Part shown: piece by piece, positions 11,788-21,400 of the stretch
Layout of the letters: every line of letters starts with the position of its first letter
How positions within the stretch are numbered: position 1 is the stretch's first letter
Assembly: GCF_016654115.1 (NCBI RefSeq)
Contig: NZ_JAEQAZ010000012.1
Location: 22,181 to 86,180 of the forward strand
DNA from: Streptomyces sp. MBT53
Lineage (GTDB): Bacteria; Actinomycetota; Actinomycetes; Streptomycetales; Streptomycetaceae
Length of the DNA stretch: 64,000 bases
Reading direction: 5' to 3'
Notes under the pieces: generated by a model
What the model was told of the DNA's origin: nothing
What the model saw: only the letters and a program-made list of their open reading frames with translations
Databases searched by the model: none
Translations under genes and position numbers: made by a program

Positions 11788-12795
11788 TCACTCAGGGTTG
11801 TCCGCGAGGGATCTCGCCGCCCGGACGCAGTGGGCGAGAGCCTTGCGCGCGTACTCGGGGGAAGCCCCCGCGAGTCCGCACGACGGGGTGATGGTGACCG
11901 ACTCCGCGAGAAGTCCCGGTCGCAGCCCCAGCCTGCGCCACAGCGTTCTGACACCCATGACGCTACCGGCAGGGTCTGACAATGCGGAGTCCGTGCCGGG
12001 CACGACACCGGCGAAGAGCCGGGTGCCGGCCTCGACCGCCTCGCCGATCACATCGTCGTCACGCTCGGTGAGGAGCGAGAAGTCGAAGGAGACCCCGGCC
12101 GCACCCGCCCGGCGCAGCAGCGCGAACGGCACGTCCGGTGCGCAGGAGTGGACGACGACCGGGCCTTCCGTGTGCACCCCGACGACGTCGCGGAGTGTGC
12201 TCTCGACGAGTTGGCGGTCGACGGCGCGGTAGGTGCGGTAGCCGCTGGCGGACCTGACCTGTCCGCGCAGTACGCCGATGAGGGACGGCTCGTCGAGCTG
12301 CAGCACGATCTGGGCGCCCGGGACGCGGCGTTGCACGTCGGCGAGGTGGTTGCGCAGGCCCTCGGCGAGCGAGCCGGCGAGGTCGCGGCAGGCGCCGGGG
12401 TCGGAGAGCACGGCCTCGCCGTTCCTCAACTCCAGCCCGGCGGCGAGGGTCCAGGGCCCCACGGCCTGCACCTTGATCGGCCCCTCGTACCCCTGTGTGA
12501 ACTCCTCGAACGCGTCGAGATCCTCCCCCAGCCACGCCCACGCCCGCTTGGTGTCCCGCCCCGGCCGGTCCCCGATCCGCCAACCGCTGGGCTCCACGCG
12601 CGCGTACACCTCGACGAGCAGCCCGATGGTCCGCCCGATCATGTCCGCACCGGGCCCCCGGGCGGGCAGCTCGGGCAGGAAGGGGAAGCTCTCGAAGGCC
12701 CCGGTCGCGGTCTTGGCGGCCTCCCGGGCGTCACCGCCGGGCAGGGAACCGACACCGGTGGCAGGACCGAAGCTGAACTGGCTGTTGTTGCTCAC
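11788..12795 (-). CDS. MetE-like (cobalamin-independent methionine synthase family) protein
   Basis: A 335 aa single-domain protein matching the C-terminal catalytic half of MetE/UROD-like TIM barrels: GVGSLPGGDAREAA, PIKVQAVGPWTLA, LQLDEPSL, VVHSCAPDV and ITPSCGLAGASPEYA. The HxC and later Cys are the expected zinc ligands. The N-terminal folate half of full MetE is missing, so it may transfer methyl groups from another donor; the substrate is unknown. This short form sits upstream of ligA in many actinobacteria as I recall. Confidence 0.85.
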   Translation of the reverse strand: MSNNSQFSFGPATGVGSLPGGDAREAAKTATGAFESFPFLPELPARGPGADMIGRTIGLLVEVYARVEPSGWRIGDRPGRDTKRAWAWLGEDLDAFEEFTQGYEGPIKVQAVGPWTLAAGLELRNGEAVLSDPGACRDLAGSLAEGLRNHLADVQRRVPGAQIVLQLDEPSLIGVLRGQVRSASGYRTYRAVDRQLVESTLRDVVGVHTEGPVVVHSCAPDVPFALLRRAGAAGVSFDFSLLTERDDDVIGEAVEAGTRLFAGVVPGTDSALSDPAGSVMGVRTLWRRLGLRPGLLAESVTITPSCGLAGASPEYARKALAHCVRAARSLADNPE

Positions 12796-12860
12796 CCCGG
12801 AAGACTAAGCCGCCGACGGTGACAGGGATTCTGGGGTGCCGCGAGTATCCGCTGGGCGGC

Positions 12861-13274
12861 TCAGCGCATCCGGACCCCGAGCCCCTCCAGGAACCCGATC
12901 AGCCCCTCCGGATCCGTCACCTCCAGGTTGTTCCGGAATCGGTCGTGCTCCCAGGAGACGTCCGTCAGTCCTTGCACGCTGCCGCTCCCGATGAACTCGC
13001 CCTCGGCGTCGAGCAGGGCGATGGTCACGCTCCCGTAGCAGCGGCAGATGTCGTCGATGAACGTGCCGGTCGTGGTGAGAGCGCGCAGCTCCGCGAGTCC
13101 CTCGGCGTCGAACACCTCACCGATCAGGCCGCGTTCGGCGAGCGGCCCGCCGTTGTCGCCGCCTTCGAGGACCACCGCGGCCTCCGTGCGCCCCCACACC
13201 TCGTCGAGCCAGCCCCGGACCTCCGCACCGCTCGCCCCGCGCGATCGCTCCGACCCGGTCGCCTTCCTGGTCAC
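12861..13274 (-). CDS. conserved hypothetical protein coupled to an SDR gene
   Basis: 137 aa from a GTG at 13274 that overlaps the SDR stop codon as GTGA. It has a basic, flexible first 20 residues, then a compact predicted alpha/beta domain (VRGWLDEVWGRTEAAVVLEGG, SVTIALLDAEGEFIGSG and WEHDRFRNNLEVTDPEGLIGFLEGL). I recognise no named family. Longer readings from upstream starts run into the SDR coding region and are arginine/proline-rich, so I rejected them. Confidence 0.65.
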   Translation of the reverse strand: MTRKATGSERSRGASGAEVRGWLDEVWGRTEAAVVLEGGDNGGPLAERGLIGEVFDAEGLAELRALTTTGTFIDDICRCYGSVTIALLDAEGEFIGSGSVQGLTDVSWEHDRFRNNLEVTDPEGLIGFLEGLGVRMR

Positions 13275-13969
13275 CTTCCCGGCCGCACCGTCAGGTCGTT
13301 GACCTCCGCGTCCGTCGGAAGGTCGATGGCCATGAGGATCGTCGTCGCGACCGACTCGGGGTCGATCCACTGGGCGGGGTCGTACTCCTTGCCCTCCTGC
13401 TGGTGGACCTTGGCCTGCATGGGGCTGGCGGTGCGGCCGGGGTAGACCGAGGTGACGCGGACGCCGTTGGGGTGTTCCTCGTGGCGCAGGGCGTCCGCCA
13501 GGGCCTTCAGGCCGTGCTTGGAGGCGGCGTACGCGGACCAGTCGGCGCTCGCCCGCAGTCCCGCGCCGGAGTTCACGAAGACCACATGGCCGCCGGACAC
13601 CCGGAGTTGGGGCAGGAGGTGGCGGGTCAGTTCGGCGGGGGCGACGAGGTTGACGTTGAGCTGGTGGTGCCAGGTCTTCGGGGTCAGCTCGCCGACCGGG
13701 CCCAGGTCGACGACCCCGGCGATGTGCAGGAGCGTGTCCACCCGGTCGGGCAGGCTCTGGTGGGAGAACGCCCAGCTGAGCCGGTCGGGGTCCGCGAGGT
13801 CGCCCACCAGGGTGCGCGCCCCGGGGTACTCCGCCGCCAGTTCCTTCGCGCGGCCGGCATCGCGCGCGTGCAGCACGAGATCGTCCCCGCGCGCGTGCAG
13901 ACGGCGGGCGACGGCCTCGCCGATGCCGGAACCGGCCCCGGTGATCACATGTGTAGCCATGCCCGCCAT
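13271..13969 (-). CDS. short-chain dehydrogenase/reductase
   Basis: A 232 aa Rossmann-fold oxidoreductase. It shows the cofactor loop TGAGSGIGEAV near the N-terminus, then LVGDLADPD, and the NNAG-like IAGVVDLGPVG. The catalytic YxxxK is in WSAYAASKHGLKALADAL with an upstream serine in FVNSGAG, and VYPGRTASPM follows. All catalytic elements are intact. The substrate is not predictable. Translation may start at either of two methionines (13969 or 13960). It is translationally coupled to the downstream 137 aa protein and 8 bp after the LOG-family gene. Confidence 0.88.
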   Translation of the reverse strand: MAGMATHVITGAGSGIGEAVARRLHARGDDLVLHARDAGRAKELAAEYPGARTLVGDLADPDRLSWAFSHQSLPDRVDTLLHIAGVVDLGPVGELTPKTWHHQLNVNLVAPAELTRHLLPQLRVSGGHVVFVNSGAGLRASADWSAYAASKHGLKALADALRHEEHPNGVRVTSVYPGRTASPMQAKVHQQEGKEYDPAQWIDPESVATTILMAIDLPTDAEVNDLTVRPGR

Positions 13970-13976
13970 GCTCGCA

Positions 13977-14516
13977 TCAGTGGATGCCCAGGGACTCCTC
14001 CAGGTAGGCCAGCGCCCCGACCGGCTCCTCCGCGAAGAACACCAGGCCGGTGAGCGGGAGGGCCAGGAAGCCCTCCGCCTCCATCCGCTGGAACTGCGTC
14101 TTGAGGCCGTCGTAGAAGCCCGCCGTGTTGAGCACCACCACCGGTTTGTCGGTGTGGCCGTGCTTCTTCAGTTCCAGGATCTCCGTGGCCTCGTCCAGCG
14201 TCCCGGTGCCGCCCACCATGACGACCACGGCGTCGGCCTTCTCCAGGAGCAGCTTCTTGCGTTCGGCGAGGTCGGCCGCGATCACCATCTCGTCGGCGCC
14301 CGCCCGCGCCTTCGCCGCCAGGAAGGTCACCGAGACGCCCACCAGGCGTCCGCCGGCCTCGTGCACGCCATCGGCGACCACCTTCATCAGCCCGGTGTCG
14401 GAGCCGCCCCACACGAGCGTGTGCCCGGCCTTGCCGAGCAGTTCGGCGAACTCCCGCGCGGGGCGTGTGTAGCGCTCGTCCAGGTCGGCGGCGGAGAGAA
14501 AGACACAGATCTTCAT
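13977..14516 (-). CDS. LOG-family (TIGR00730-like) nucleotide hydrolase
   Basis: 179 aa with the lysine-decarboxylase-like Rossmann fold of cytokinin-activating phosphoribohydrolases. The start MKICVFLSAADLDERY is followed by GHTLVWGGSDTGLMKVVADGV and the active-site motif MVGGTGTLDEATE, a variant of the family PGGxGTxxE. By family it would cleave nucleoside monophosphates to free base and ribose 5-phosphate. The start is the ATG at 14516; a much longer reading upstream is an artefact crossing the divergent genes. Confidence 0.85.
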   Translation of the reverse strand: MKICVFLSAADLDERYTRPAREFAELLGKAGHTLVWGGSDTGLMKVVADGVHEAGGRLVGVSVTFLAAKARAGADEMVIAADLAERKKLLLEKADAVVVMVGGTGTLDEATEILELKKHGHTDKPVVVLNTAGFYDGLKTQFQRMEAEGFLALPLTGLVFFAEEPVGALAYLEESLGIH

Positions 14517-14567
14517 ATCCGTCACCGTACGCGGGAAGAACCGGGGGCCCGCGAGTGCTTTTCCGGT

Positions 14568-14891
14568 ATGGCTGACGGACACACGATCACGATCGAGCAG
14601 GGCGACCGGCGGGTACGCGTCGTCCACGGCGACCAGGTGCTGGCGGAGAGCGACCGGCCCCTCGTGCTGAAGGAGACCGGCTGTCCCGTGCGCTACTACC
14701 TCCCCCCGGAGGACGTACGCCTGGACCTCCTGACCCCCTCCGAGACCCACACCCACTGCCCCTTCAAGGGCGACGCGTCCTACTGGTCGCTCCCGGACGC
14801 GACCGACCTGGTGTGGGCGTACCCCGACCCCAAGCCGGACGTGGCGCAGATCAAGGACCACCTCTGCTTCTACGAAGTAGAAGTGTTGTGA
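14568..14891 (+). CDS. DUF427 domain protein
   Basis: A 107 aa protein with the DUF427 pattern: HTITIEQGDRRVRVVHGDQVLAES near the start, then YYLPPEDVRLDLLTPSETHTHCPFKGDASYWS and LCFYEVEV at the end. This small beta-rich domain is widespread and has no established enzymatic role. It is divergently arranged from the LOG-family gene, with about 50 bp between them. Confidence 0.85.
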   Translation: MADGHTITIEQGDRRVRVVHGDQVLAESDRPLVLKETGCPVRYYLPPEDVRLDLLTPSETHTHCPFKGDASYWSLPDATDLVWAYPDPKPDVAQIKDHLCFYEVEVL

Positions 14892-14942
14892 GCGGAAGTG
14901 TCGTGACCGATTAGTCCGCCGCCCTGCGGCAGTCTCCAGGGC

Positions 14943-15722
14943 ATGGACAAGAACACTGTTTCGCGCGACGGCACCGCCGTCGCGTACGAACGCATCGGCG
15001 CGGGCCCGCCCGTCGTCCTGGTCGGTGGCGCGATGACGACGGGCGACGGCCTGCTGCCGCTCGCCGCACAGCTCGCGCACCGGTTCACGGCCGTCCCGTA
15101 CGACCGCCGGGGCCGGGGCGCGAGTGGCGACACGGCGCCCTTCGCCGTGGCCCGCGAGGTGGAGGATCTCGCGGCACTGATCGACGCCGTGGGCGGCAGC
15201 GCGGCGCTCTACGGCCACTCGTCGGGCGCCGCCCTCGTCCTGCACGCGGCGGCGAGCGGCCTGCCGGTCACTCAAGTCGCCCTCTACGAGCCGCCGTTCG
15301 CCCTCGACGCGTCCGGCGCCAAGGAGCGCGCCGAGTACACCGAGCGGCTGACGGAACTGCTGGCCGAGGGCCGCCGCGGCGACGCCGTCGAGCTGTTCAT
15401 GGCGCTCACCGGCGCACCCCCGGAGATGATCCAGGGCGCCCGACGCTCCCCCATGTGGCCCGGCATGGAGGCCATCGCCCCGACCCTCGCCTACGACGAC
15501 GCGGCCATGGGCGACGGCCTGGTGCCGGCGGAGCGGCTGGCGTCGCTGTCCGTCCCGGTGCTCACGGTCGCGGGCGGCGCGAGCGCGGAGTGGATGCGGG
15601 AGGCCGCGCGGGCGGTGGCGGACGCGGCGCCGGACGGGACGTATCGCACCCTGGACGGTCAGACCCACATGGTGGACCCGGTTGTCCTGGCGCCACTGCT
15701 CACGGAGTTCTTCACGCGCTGA
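14943..15722 (+). CDS. alpha/beta-fold hydrolase
   Basis: A 259 aa single-domain hydrolase. The oxyanion element VVLVGGAMTTG comes first. The nucleophile serine lies in the elbow LYGHSSGAALVL (about residue 95), and a catalytic His near the C-terminus in DGQTHMVDPVVLAP. Strand/helix order follows the canonical fold with a short lid. Substrate unknown. It converges with mnmA across about 55 bp. Confidence 0.88.
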   Translation: MDKNTVSRDGTAVAYERIGAGPPVVLVGGAMTTGDGLLPLAAQLAHRFTAVPYDRRGRGASGDTAPFAVAREVEDLAALIDAVGGSAALYGHSSGAALVLHAAASGLPVTQVALYEPPFALDASGAKERAEYTERLTELLAEGRRGDAVELFMALTGAPPEMIQGARRSPMWPGMEAIAPTLAYDDAAMGDGLVPAERLASLSVPVLTVAGGASAEWMREAARAVADAAPDGTYRTLDGQTHMVDPVVLAPLLTEFFTR

Positions 15723-15776
15723 CCGCGCGGTCGGCGTGTGAAAGTCACGCACTCCGGAGAGCGACTCCCCGAAGGG

Positions 15777-16907
15777 TCACGCCATCGCCGTCGCCGCGCG
15801 CGTGGTCGTCGCGATCGTCGCCGACCCCACCACGCGCGTGTCGTCGTACAGGACGATCGCCTGCCCGGGGGCCACGCCCCGGACCGGCTCGGTGAAGGTC
15901 ACCTCCAGGGTGCCGTCGACGAGTTCGGCGGTGACCTCGGTCTCGCCGCCGTGGGCGCGGAGCTGGGCGGTGTAGGTGCCGGGCCCGGTGGGGGCCGTGC
16001 CACACCAGCGGGGCTTGACGGCGGTGAGGGCGCTGACGTCCAGGGAGGCGGCCGGGCCGACCGTCACCGTGTTGTTCACCGGGGAGATGTCCAGGACGTA
16101 GCGCGGCTTGCCGTCGGCGGCCGGGGTGCCGATGCGCAGGCCCTTGCGCTGGCCGATGGTGAAGCCGTACGCGCCCTCGTGCGAGCCGACGACCGTGCCG
16201 GACTCGTCGACGATGTCGCCCTCCGCCTTGCCGAGGCGGCCTGCGAGGAAGCCCTGGGTGTCGCCGTCGGCGATGAAGCAGATGTCGTGCGAGTCGGGCT
16301 TCTTGGCGACGGCGAGGCCGCGGCGCTCGGCCTCCGCGCGGATCTCGTCCTTCGTGGTGACCGTGTCGCCGAGCGGGAACAGGGCGTGCGCCAACTGCCG
16401 CTCGTCCAGGACGCCGAGGACGTAGGACTGGTCCTTGGCCATGTCGGAGGCGCGGTGCAGTTCGCGGGTGCCGTCCTCGCCCACGATCACCTGGGCGTAG
16501 TGGCCGGTGCAGACCGCGTCGAAGCCGAGGGCGAGCGCCTTGTCGAGGAGCGCGGCGAACTTGATCTTCTCGTTGCAGCGCAGGCAGGGGTTCGGGGTGC
16601 GGCCGGCCTCGTACTCGGCGACGAAGTCCTCGACGACGTCCTCGCGGAAGCGGTCGGCGAGGTCCCAGACGTAGAACGGGATGCCGATGACGTCGGCCGC
16701 GCGGCGGGCGTCCCGTGAGTCCTCGATGGTGCAACAGCCACGCGCGCCCGTGCGGAACGATTGCGGGTTCGCGGAGAGCGCGAGGTGCACGCCGGTCACG
16801 TCGTGGCCGGCTTCGGCGGCGCGGGCGGCGGCGACGGCGGAGTCCACGCCGCCGGACATGGCGGCGAGTACGCGGAGGGGGCGGGGGCGCTGCGAGGTCT
16901 CAGTCAT
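15777..16907 (-). CDS. mnmA: tRNA-specific 2-thiouridylase MnmA
   Basis: A 376 aa enzyme that thiolates U34 of tRNAs for Lys, Glu and Gln using persulfide sulfur. Seen are the PP-loop [11 protein letters not shown] (residues 17-27), the first catalytic cysteine C108 in NPCLRCN, the second cysteine C210 in SHDICFI, and the FTIGQRKGL block, followed by the C-terminal beta domain. It begins at the ATG at 16907. The cysteine desulfurase at 19546-20709, same strand, is the likely sulfur donor. Confidence 0.96.
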   Translation of the reverse strand: MTETSQRPRPLRVLAAMSGGVDSAVAAARAAEAGHDVTGVHLALSANPQSFRTGARGCCTIEDSRDARRAADVIGIPFYVWDLADRFREDVVEDFVAEYEAGRTPNPCLRCNEKIKFAALLDKALALGFDAVCTGHYAQVIVGEDGTRELHRASDMAKDQSYVLGVLDERQLAHALFPLGDTVTTKDEIRAEAERRGLAVAKKPDSHDICFIADGDTQGFLAGRLGKAEGDIVDESGTVVGSHEGAYGFTIGQRKGLRIGTPAADGKPRYVLDISPVNNTVTVGPAASLDVSALTAVKPRWCGTAPTGPGTYTAQLRAHGGETEVTAELVDGTLEVTFTEPVRGVAPGQAIVLYDDTRVVGSATIATTTRAATAMA

Positions 16908-16967
16908 AACCCTTCCAGGGTACGGGTCGCCGGGAACCGGGACCCGCGAGTATCCGTTGAAGATCGC

Positions 16968-17639
16968 ATGGGGGAGACACAGGGCGGGCACACGGAGACC
17001 GCGCGGCGGGTCACGGGTCGGCGGGCGCTGCTGATCGGCGGTGCCGCGGCGGCCGTGGGGACGGCGGCGCTGGCGCGGGACGAGCTGGCGCGGCTGTGGT
17101 GGCGGCTGCCCGGGGTGGAGAAGCCGCGGGTGGCGGGCGCGGTGGACTTCCGGGGCGCGCAGTGGGTGTCGGCGTCCCCGGCGAACTACCGGCGGGCGGA
17201 CCGGCCGGACGACTACGGGATAGACCGGGTGGTCGTCCATGTCACCCAGGGCAGTTTCCGCAGCGCGGTGAAGGTCTTCCAGGACCCGGCGCACGGGGCG
17301 GCGGCGCACTACATCGTGCGCGAGGACGGGCACATCACGCAGATGATCCGCGAGCTGGACGTGGCCTTCCACGCGGGCAACCGGGAGTACAACGAACGCA
17401 GTGTCGGCATCGAGCACGAGGGCTTCGTGGAGGAGGCGTCGTCGTTCACCGACGCGATGTACGCGTCCTCCGCGCGGCTGACGGCCGCGATATGCCGGCG
17501 CTACGGAATCCCGGTCGACCGCAAGCACGTCATCGGGCACGTGGAGGTGCCGGGGACCGATCACACGGACCCCGGTCGGTACTGGGACTGGGACCGGTAC
17601 ATGGCGCTCGTAAGGCGGGCACACCGGACAGGGGTGTGA
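16968..17639 (+). CDS. Tat-exported N-acetylmuramoyl-L-alanine amidase (PGRP/Amidase_2 family)
   Basis: 223 aa. The N-terminus has a twin-arginine signal ([23 protein letters not shown]), followed by one type-2 amidase domain. Zinc-ligand regions are visible at [13 protein letters not shown] (His), and at [19 protein letters not shown] (His and the Asp/His around it). A conserved histidine is at [21 protein letters not shown]. It should cleave the amide between MurNAc and L-Ala in peptidoglycan outside the membrane. The ATG at 16968 is preferred because it places the RR pair at residues 13-18, normal for Tat. Confidence 0.9.
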   Translation: MGETQGGHTETARRVTGRRALLIGGAAAAVGTAALARDELARLWWRLPGVEKPRVAGAVDFRGAQWVSASPANYRRADRPDDYGIDRVVVHVTQGSFRSAVKVFQDPAHGAAAHYIVREDGHITQMIRELDVAFHAGNREYNERSVGIEHEGFVEEASSFTDAMYASSARLTAAICRRYGIPVDRKHVIGHVEVPGTDHTDPGRYWDWDRYMALVRRAHRTGV

Positions 17640-17852
17640 CTCGGGTCACACCCGGCTTGGCTATGAGTCGTTTCAGTCACGGCGGTGTCCGATGCGTCCC
17701 CTGCTCGGGATGTGACCTGGGGTACGCCAACTCGCCTTGCGAGTCAGGGGAGTTGTGAAGAGATCGTGTGACCTCACGTTTCACAGACTGCTCTGCCCAC
17801 TGCTAACTACCACCCAGTTTTTACACAGGCCTTAGGTCAAATCTCTGGCGCC

Positions 17853-19418
17853 ATGACACACACCAGTGAGCCCGCGTCCGAAGCAAGCAGCGACAGCAAG
17901 GGCAACCACCGCAAATCCACGGCCGAGAAGCGCGAGCGCAGCAAGGGCAGTGCGGCCCGGGGCAAGGGTGTGCACCGGCGCAAGTTCCTCGGTGGGATGG
18001 CCGGGGCCGGCATCGCGGCGGTGGCCGCCGCCGGAGGTGCCTTCTCCCTGCTGAACGACGCGGCGAAGAACAAGGCGTCCGCGGCGGACACCACCCTCAC
18101 CATCCCCGACCTGCTGGAGGGCACCACCTCCGACGGCACCACCACCTTCACGCTGGAGGCCAAGACCGGCACCCACGAGGTGATCTCGGGCGTCACCAGC
18201 AGCACGATGGGCTACAACCAGGACTTCCTGGGCCCGACCATGAAGTGGACCAACGGCGACGTGGTCCTCCTCAACATCACCAACGACATCGGCGAGGACA
18301 CGACGGTCCACTTCCACGGCGCCCACGTGCCCGCGAAGATGGACGGCGGCCCGCAGGTCGCGTTCGCCGACGGCGAGACCTGGTCCCCCACGTTCACGGT
18401 CAAGGACCCGGCCACCACGCTCTGGTACCACCCGCACGCCCTCGGCACCACCGCCAAGCAGGCCGTGCACGGCCTCGCCGGGATGATCATCGTCGAGGAC
18501 TCCACGGACGCCTCCGCCGCGCTGCCCAGCGACTACGGCGTCGACGACATCCCGCTCATCTTCCAGTCCCTGGCCGTCGACACCTCCGGGGACATCAAGT
18601 ACGACGCGGCCGGCTACCGGCTGAGCACGACCACCTTCCCCCTCCTGGTCAACGGGACCAACGTGGACTCCACCACGCTCGGTTTCACCGCCACCAAGAC
18701 CCGCACCCGCTTCCGCGCACTGAACGCCTCACCGTCCGACATCATCACCATCCAGCGCAGTGACGGCGGCACCCTCAACCAGATCAGCACCGACCAGGGT
18801 TATCTGACCGAGGCCACCGAGGTGACCACGATCCGCCTGGTGGCCGGCGCCCGTGCCGAATTCACCATGGACCTCACCGCGGACGCCACCCTCCAGGTCG
18901 TGATCACCACCGGCTGGATCCGCGGCGGCAGCGGCACGTACGACTTCCTCGCGATCACGGCCAGCGGCACCGACACCCCGGACGACCTGCCCAGCACCCT
19001 CAACACCATCGACCGCTACGACACGAGCGACTTCACCGCCCGCACGATCACCCTGGGCCAGAACGGCGCCACGATGCTGATCAACGGGTCGGCGGGCACG
19101 ACCATGGCCGCGATGGCGATGATCAGCACGACGGTCGGCTCGAAGGAGATCTGGACGATCCAGAACTCCACCCAGCTGGAGCACTCGTTCCACCTGCACG
19201 ACGTGCCCTATCAGCTGATCGCCATCAACGGTGAGGATCCCACCGGGGTCCAGCTCGGCTGGTACGACACCTACGAGGTGGTCGGTGGCGGCTCGATCAA
19301 GATCGCCATGGAGTTCACCGACTTCTCCGACGACACCTACATGTACATGCTCCACTGCCACCTGTTGCAGCACGAGGACGAGGGCATGATGGCCTCCCTC
19401 ATGGTGACGGACTCCTAG
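17853..19418 (+). CDS. Tat-exported multicopper oxidase (laccase/CotA-like)
   Basis: A 521 aa three-domain multicopper oxidase. A long charged leader ends in a Tat motif (HRRKFLGGMAGAG) near residue 45. All four copper-binding clusters are intact: TTVHFHGAHVP, TTLWYHPHA, LEHSFHLHDVPYQ and YMLHCHLLQHEDEGM. The last holds the type-1 Cys, its His and the axial Met. It would oxidise phenols or metals with reduction of O2 to water, in the periplasm-like space or outside the cell. The 213 bp upstream contain a small dyad (ACTCG...CGAGT) and a plausible promoter; the downstream hairpin at 19495-19524 ends the unit. Confidence 0.93.
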   Translation: MTHTSEPASEASSDSKGNHRKSTAEKRERSKGSAARGKGVHRRKFLGGMAGAGIAAVAAAGGAFSLLNDAAKNKASAADTTLTIPDLLEGTTSDGTTTFTLEAKTGTHEVISGVTSSTMGYNQDFLGPTMKWTNGDVVLLNITNDIGEDTTVHFHGAHVPAKMDGGPQVAFADGETWSPTFTVKDPATTLWYHPHALGTTAKQAVHGLAGMIIVEDSTDASAALPSDYGVDDIPLIFQSLAVDTSGDIKYDAAGYRLSTTTFPLLVNGTNVDSTTLGFTATKTRTRFRALNASPSDIITIQRSDGGTLNQISTDQGYLTEATEVTTIRLVAGARAEFTMDLTADATLQVVITTGWIRGGSGTYDFLAITASGTDTPDDLPSTLNTIDRYDTSDFTARTITLGQNGATMLINGSAGTTMAAMAMISTTVGSKEIWTIQNSTQLEHSFHLHDVPYQLIAINGEDPTGVQLGWYDTYEVVGGGSIKIAMEFTDFSDDTYMYMLHCHLLQHEDEGMMASLMVTDS

Positions 19419-19494
19419 TTCCGCCAGTTCCGCGAGGAGCACGGGTTCCCCGCCGTCCGGCGTGTGCCTCCCCCGTGGACGCCGGACACATGTG

Positions 19495-19524
19495 ACCGGG
19501 GAGAGTCGGCGGGCTCTCCCCGGT
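19495..19524. terminator. hairpin between multicopper oxidase and cysteine desulfurase
   Basis: Perfect 11-nt arms (19495-19505 and 19514-19524) with an 8-nt loop, followed by TCTTC. It lies between two convergent genes and can serve both. A second, weaker dyad (GTCCGGCG...CGCCGGAC) lies just upstream. Confidence 0.85.
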
Positions 19525-19545
19525 TCTTCGCGTGTGCGGGTCGGG

Positions 19546-20709
19546 TCAGGTCAGCCCGGCGGCGCGGGCCCGTTCCACCGCCGGAGCGATCGCCTTCGCC
19601 ACGGCCTCCACGTCGGCCTCCGTCGAGGTGTGGCCCAGCGAGAAGCGCAGGGTGCCGCGGGCCAGGTCCGGGGCGGTGCCGGTGGCGAGCAGGACATGGC
19701 TGGGCTGGGCGACGCCCGCCGTGCAGGCGGAGCCGGTGGAGCACTCGATGCCCTGGGCGTCCAGCAGGAGCAGCAGGGAGTCGCCCTCGCAGCCGGGGAA
19801 CGTGAAGTGGGCGTTGGCCGGCAGCCGGTTCACCGGGTCCCCGCCGAGGATCGCGTCCGGGACGGCCGTAAGGACGGCTGTGACGAGGTTGTCGCGGAGG
19901 GCGCCGATCTCGTGGGCGAACCACTCGCGCTGCTGCGCGGCGAGGCGGCCGGCGACGGCGAACGAGGCGATGGCGGGGACGTCGAGGGTGCCGGAGCGGA
20001 CATGGCGTTCCTGGCCGCCGCCGTGCAGGACGGGTACGGGGGTGTACTCGCGGCCCAGGAGCAGCGCGCCGATGCCGTACGGGCCGCCGATCTTGTGGCC
20101 GGAGACCGTCATCGCGGCGAGGCCGGAGGCGGCGAAGTCGACCGGGACCTGGCCGAAGGCCTGCACCGCGTCGGCGTGCAGCGGGACGCCGAACTCCTGG
20201 GCCACGTCGGCGAGTTCGCGGATCGGCAGGACCGTACCGATCTCGTTGTTGGCCCACATCACGGTGGCCAGGGCGACGTCGTCGGGGTTGCGGGCGACGG
20301 CCTCGCGCAGCACCTCGGGGTGGACACGGCCGTAGGAGTCGACCGGGAGGTACTCGACGGTGGCGCCCTCGTGTTCACCCAGCCAGTGGACGGCGTCCAG
20401 GACGGCGTGGTGCTCGACGGGGCTGGCCAGCACCCGGGTGCGGGCCGGGTCGGCGTCGCGGCGGGACCAGTACAGGCCCTTCACCGCGAGGTTGTCGGCC
20501 TCGGTGCCGCCGGAGGTGAACACCACCTCGCTGGGGCGGGCGCCGAGCGCTTCGGCAAGGGTCTCCCGGGACTCTTCGACCGTACGGCGGGCCCTGCGGC
20601 CGGAAGCGTGGAGGGAGGAGGCGTTGCCCGTGATGCTCAGGTGGGCCGTCATCGCCTCGACTGCCTCGGGAAGCATCGGGGTGGTCGCGGCGTGGTCGAG
20701 GTATGCCAT
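19546..20709 (-). CDS. cysteine desulfurase (IscS/NifS class)
   Basis: A 387 aa PLP enzyme starting [20 protein letters not shown]. Seen are [15 protein letters not shown], the histidine after [11 protein letters not shown], the PLP-binding lysine in [17 protein letters not shown], and the persulfide-forming cysteine in [12 protein letters not shown]. It removes sulfur from cysteine and passes it on as persulfide. Because it is a short IscS-like form on the same strand and about 2.6 kb from mnmA, tRNA thiolation is its likely main client, with Fe-S assembly possible. Confidence 0.95.
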   Translation of the reverse strand: MAYLDHAATTPMLPEAVEAMTAHLSITGNASSLHASGRRARRTVEESRETLAEALGARPSEVVFTSGGTEADNLAVKGLYWSRRDADPARTRVLASPVEHHAVLDAVHWLGEHEGATVEYLPVDSYGRVHPEVLREAVARNPDDVALATVMWANNEIGTVLPIRELADVAQEFGVPLHADAVQAFGQVPVDFAASGLAAMTVSGHKIGGPYGIGALLLGREYTPVPVLHGGGQERHVRSGTLDVPAIASFAVAGRLAAQQREWFAHEIGALRDNLVTAVLTAVPDAILGGDPVNRLPANAHFTFPGCEGDSLLLLLDAQGIECSTGSACTAGVAQPSHVLLATGTAPDLARGTLRFSLGHTSTEADVEAVAKAIAPAVERARAAGLT

Positions 20710-20761
20710 GGTGCCGCCGATTCTACGGTCCCCGGCGGGTACCCCGGAGGGGTGGGCCCGG

Positions 20762-21046
20762 CTAGAAGTTCCAGGAGACCGTGCTGTCCAGCTGCATGAA
20801 GGCGACGAGGACCAGCAGATCGGCGATGCCGAGTCCGAGGCCGAGGAGCGCCCGGCCGCGACGAGCGGTACCGCGCCACAGGGCCACGCCGGCCAGGGCG
20901 ATGGCGATGGGGCCGAGGAAGACGTTGAGGACGAGCAGGCCGACGAGGCCGAGGATGAAGGACGCGACGGCCATGCCGTCGGCGTCACGGCGGCCGGTGG
21001 CCTTGAGCTCGGTGGTGGTGTTGGTTGCCGGTGCGGTGAGTTGCAT
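20762..21046 (-). CDS. DUF4190 domain membrane protein
   Basis: 94 aa: a polar N-terminus ([23 protein letters not shown]), then DUF4190-like [36 protein letters not shown], and a last hydrophobic segment [19 protein letters not shown]. This two-to-three helix domain is common in actinobacterial envelope proteins and has no known activity. It lies 45 bp after the small hydrophobic gene and about 50 bp before the desulfurase gene on the same strand. Confidence 0.8.
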   Translation of the reverse strand: MQLTAPATNTTTELKATGRRDADGMAVASFILGLVGLLVLNVFLGPIAIALAGVALWRGTARRGRALLGLGLGIADLLVLVAFMQLDSTVSWNF

Positions 21047-21090
21047 GGTGGTTCGGCTCCCGAGGATCGGGTGGGCGGATGGACGGGCGG

Positions 21091-21258
21091 TCAGTTGGCG
21101 GACGTACGGCCGCGGCGGCCGTGCCGCTCGCGGAGCGCGAAGACGCCCAGCCATACGGCGATGACGGTGGCGGCGACGGCGGTGAAGGCGAACGACGCGT
21201 GGGCCACGGTGCCCATCACGACGCCGAACAGCAGGAGCGCTGCGACGAGGACCAGCAT
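21091..21258 (-). CDS. very small hydrophobic protein
   Basis: 55 aa from the ATG at 21258, which has the strong site GGAGGGGGAG about 8 nt upstream. Two hydrophobic helices (MLVLVAALLLFGVVMGTVA and FTAVAATVIAVWLGVFAL) end in a basic tail RERHGRRGRTSAN, suggesting a membrane protein with the C-terminus in the cytoplasm. No family recognised. It leads a two-gene unit with the DUF4190 gene and is divergent from the TetR regulator. Confidence 0.65.
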   Translation of the reverse strand: MLVLVAALLLFGVVMGTVAHASFAFTAVAATVIAVWLGVFALRERHGRRGRTSAN

Positions 21259-21381
21259 GGGATGACTCCCCCTCCGAGACGACTTGAGCAGACTCTCGTT
21301 ACGTTTCGGTGAACGGTTGTAGTAACACTTGTTCACTGACTTTGAGTCTAGCGTCTCCGGCGGCTTTTCAATTCCGGAGAA

Positions 21382-21394
21382 CAGTTGTTAACTG
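21382..21394. promoter_or_regulatory. palindrome before the TetR gene, candidate operator
   Basis: CAGTTGTTAACTG is a perfect 5-bp inverted repeat with a 3-bp centre, 6 bp before the TetR start codon. A related dyad, TGAAC...GTTCA, lies about 55 bp further upstream in the divergent promoter region. The position suggests autoregulation and control of the divergent small membrane genes. Confidence 0.4.
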
Positions 21395-21400
21395 GATGAC

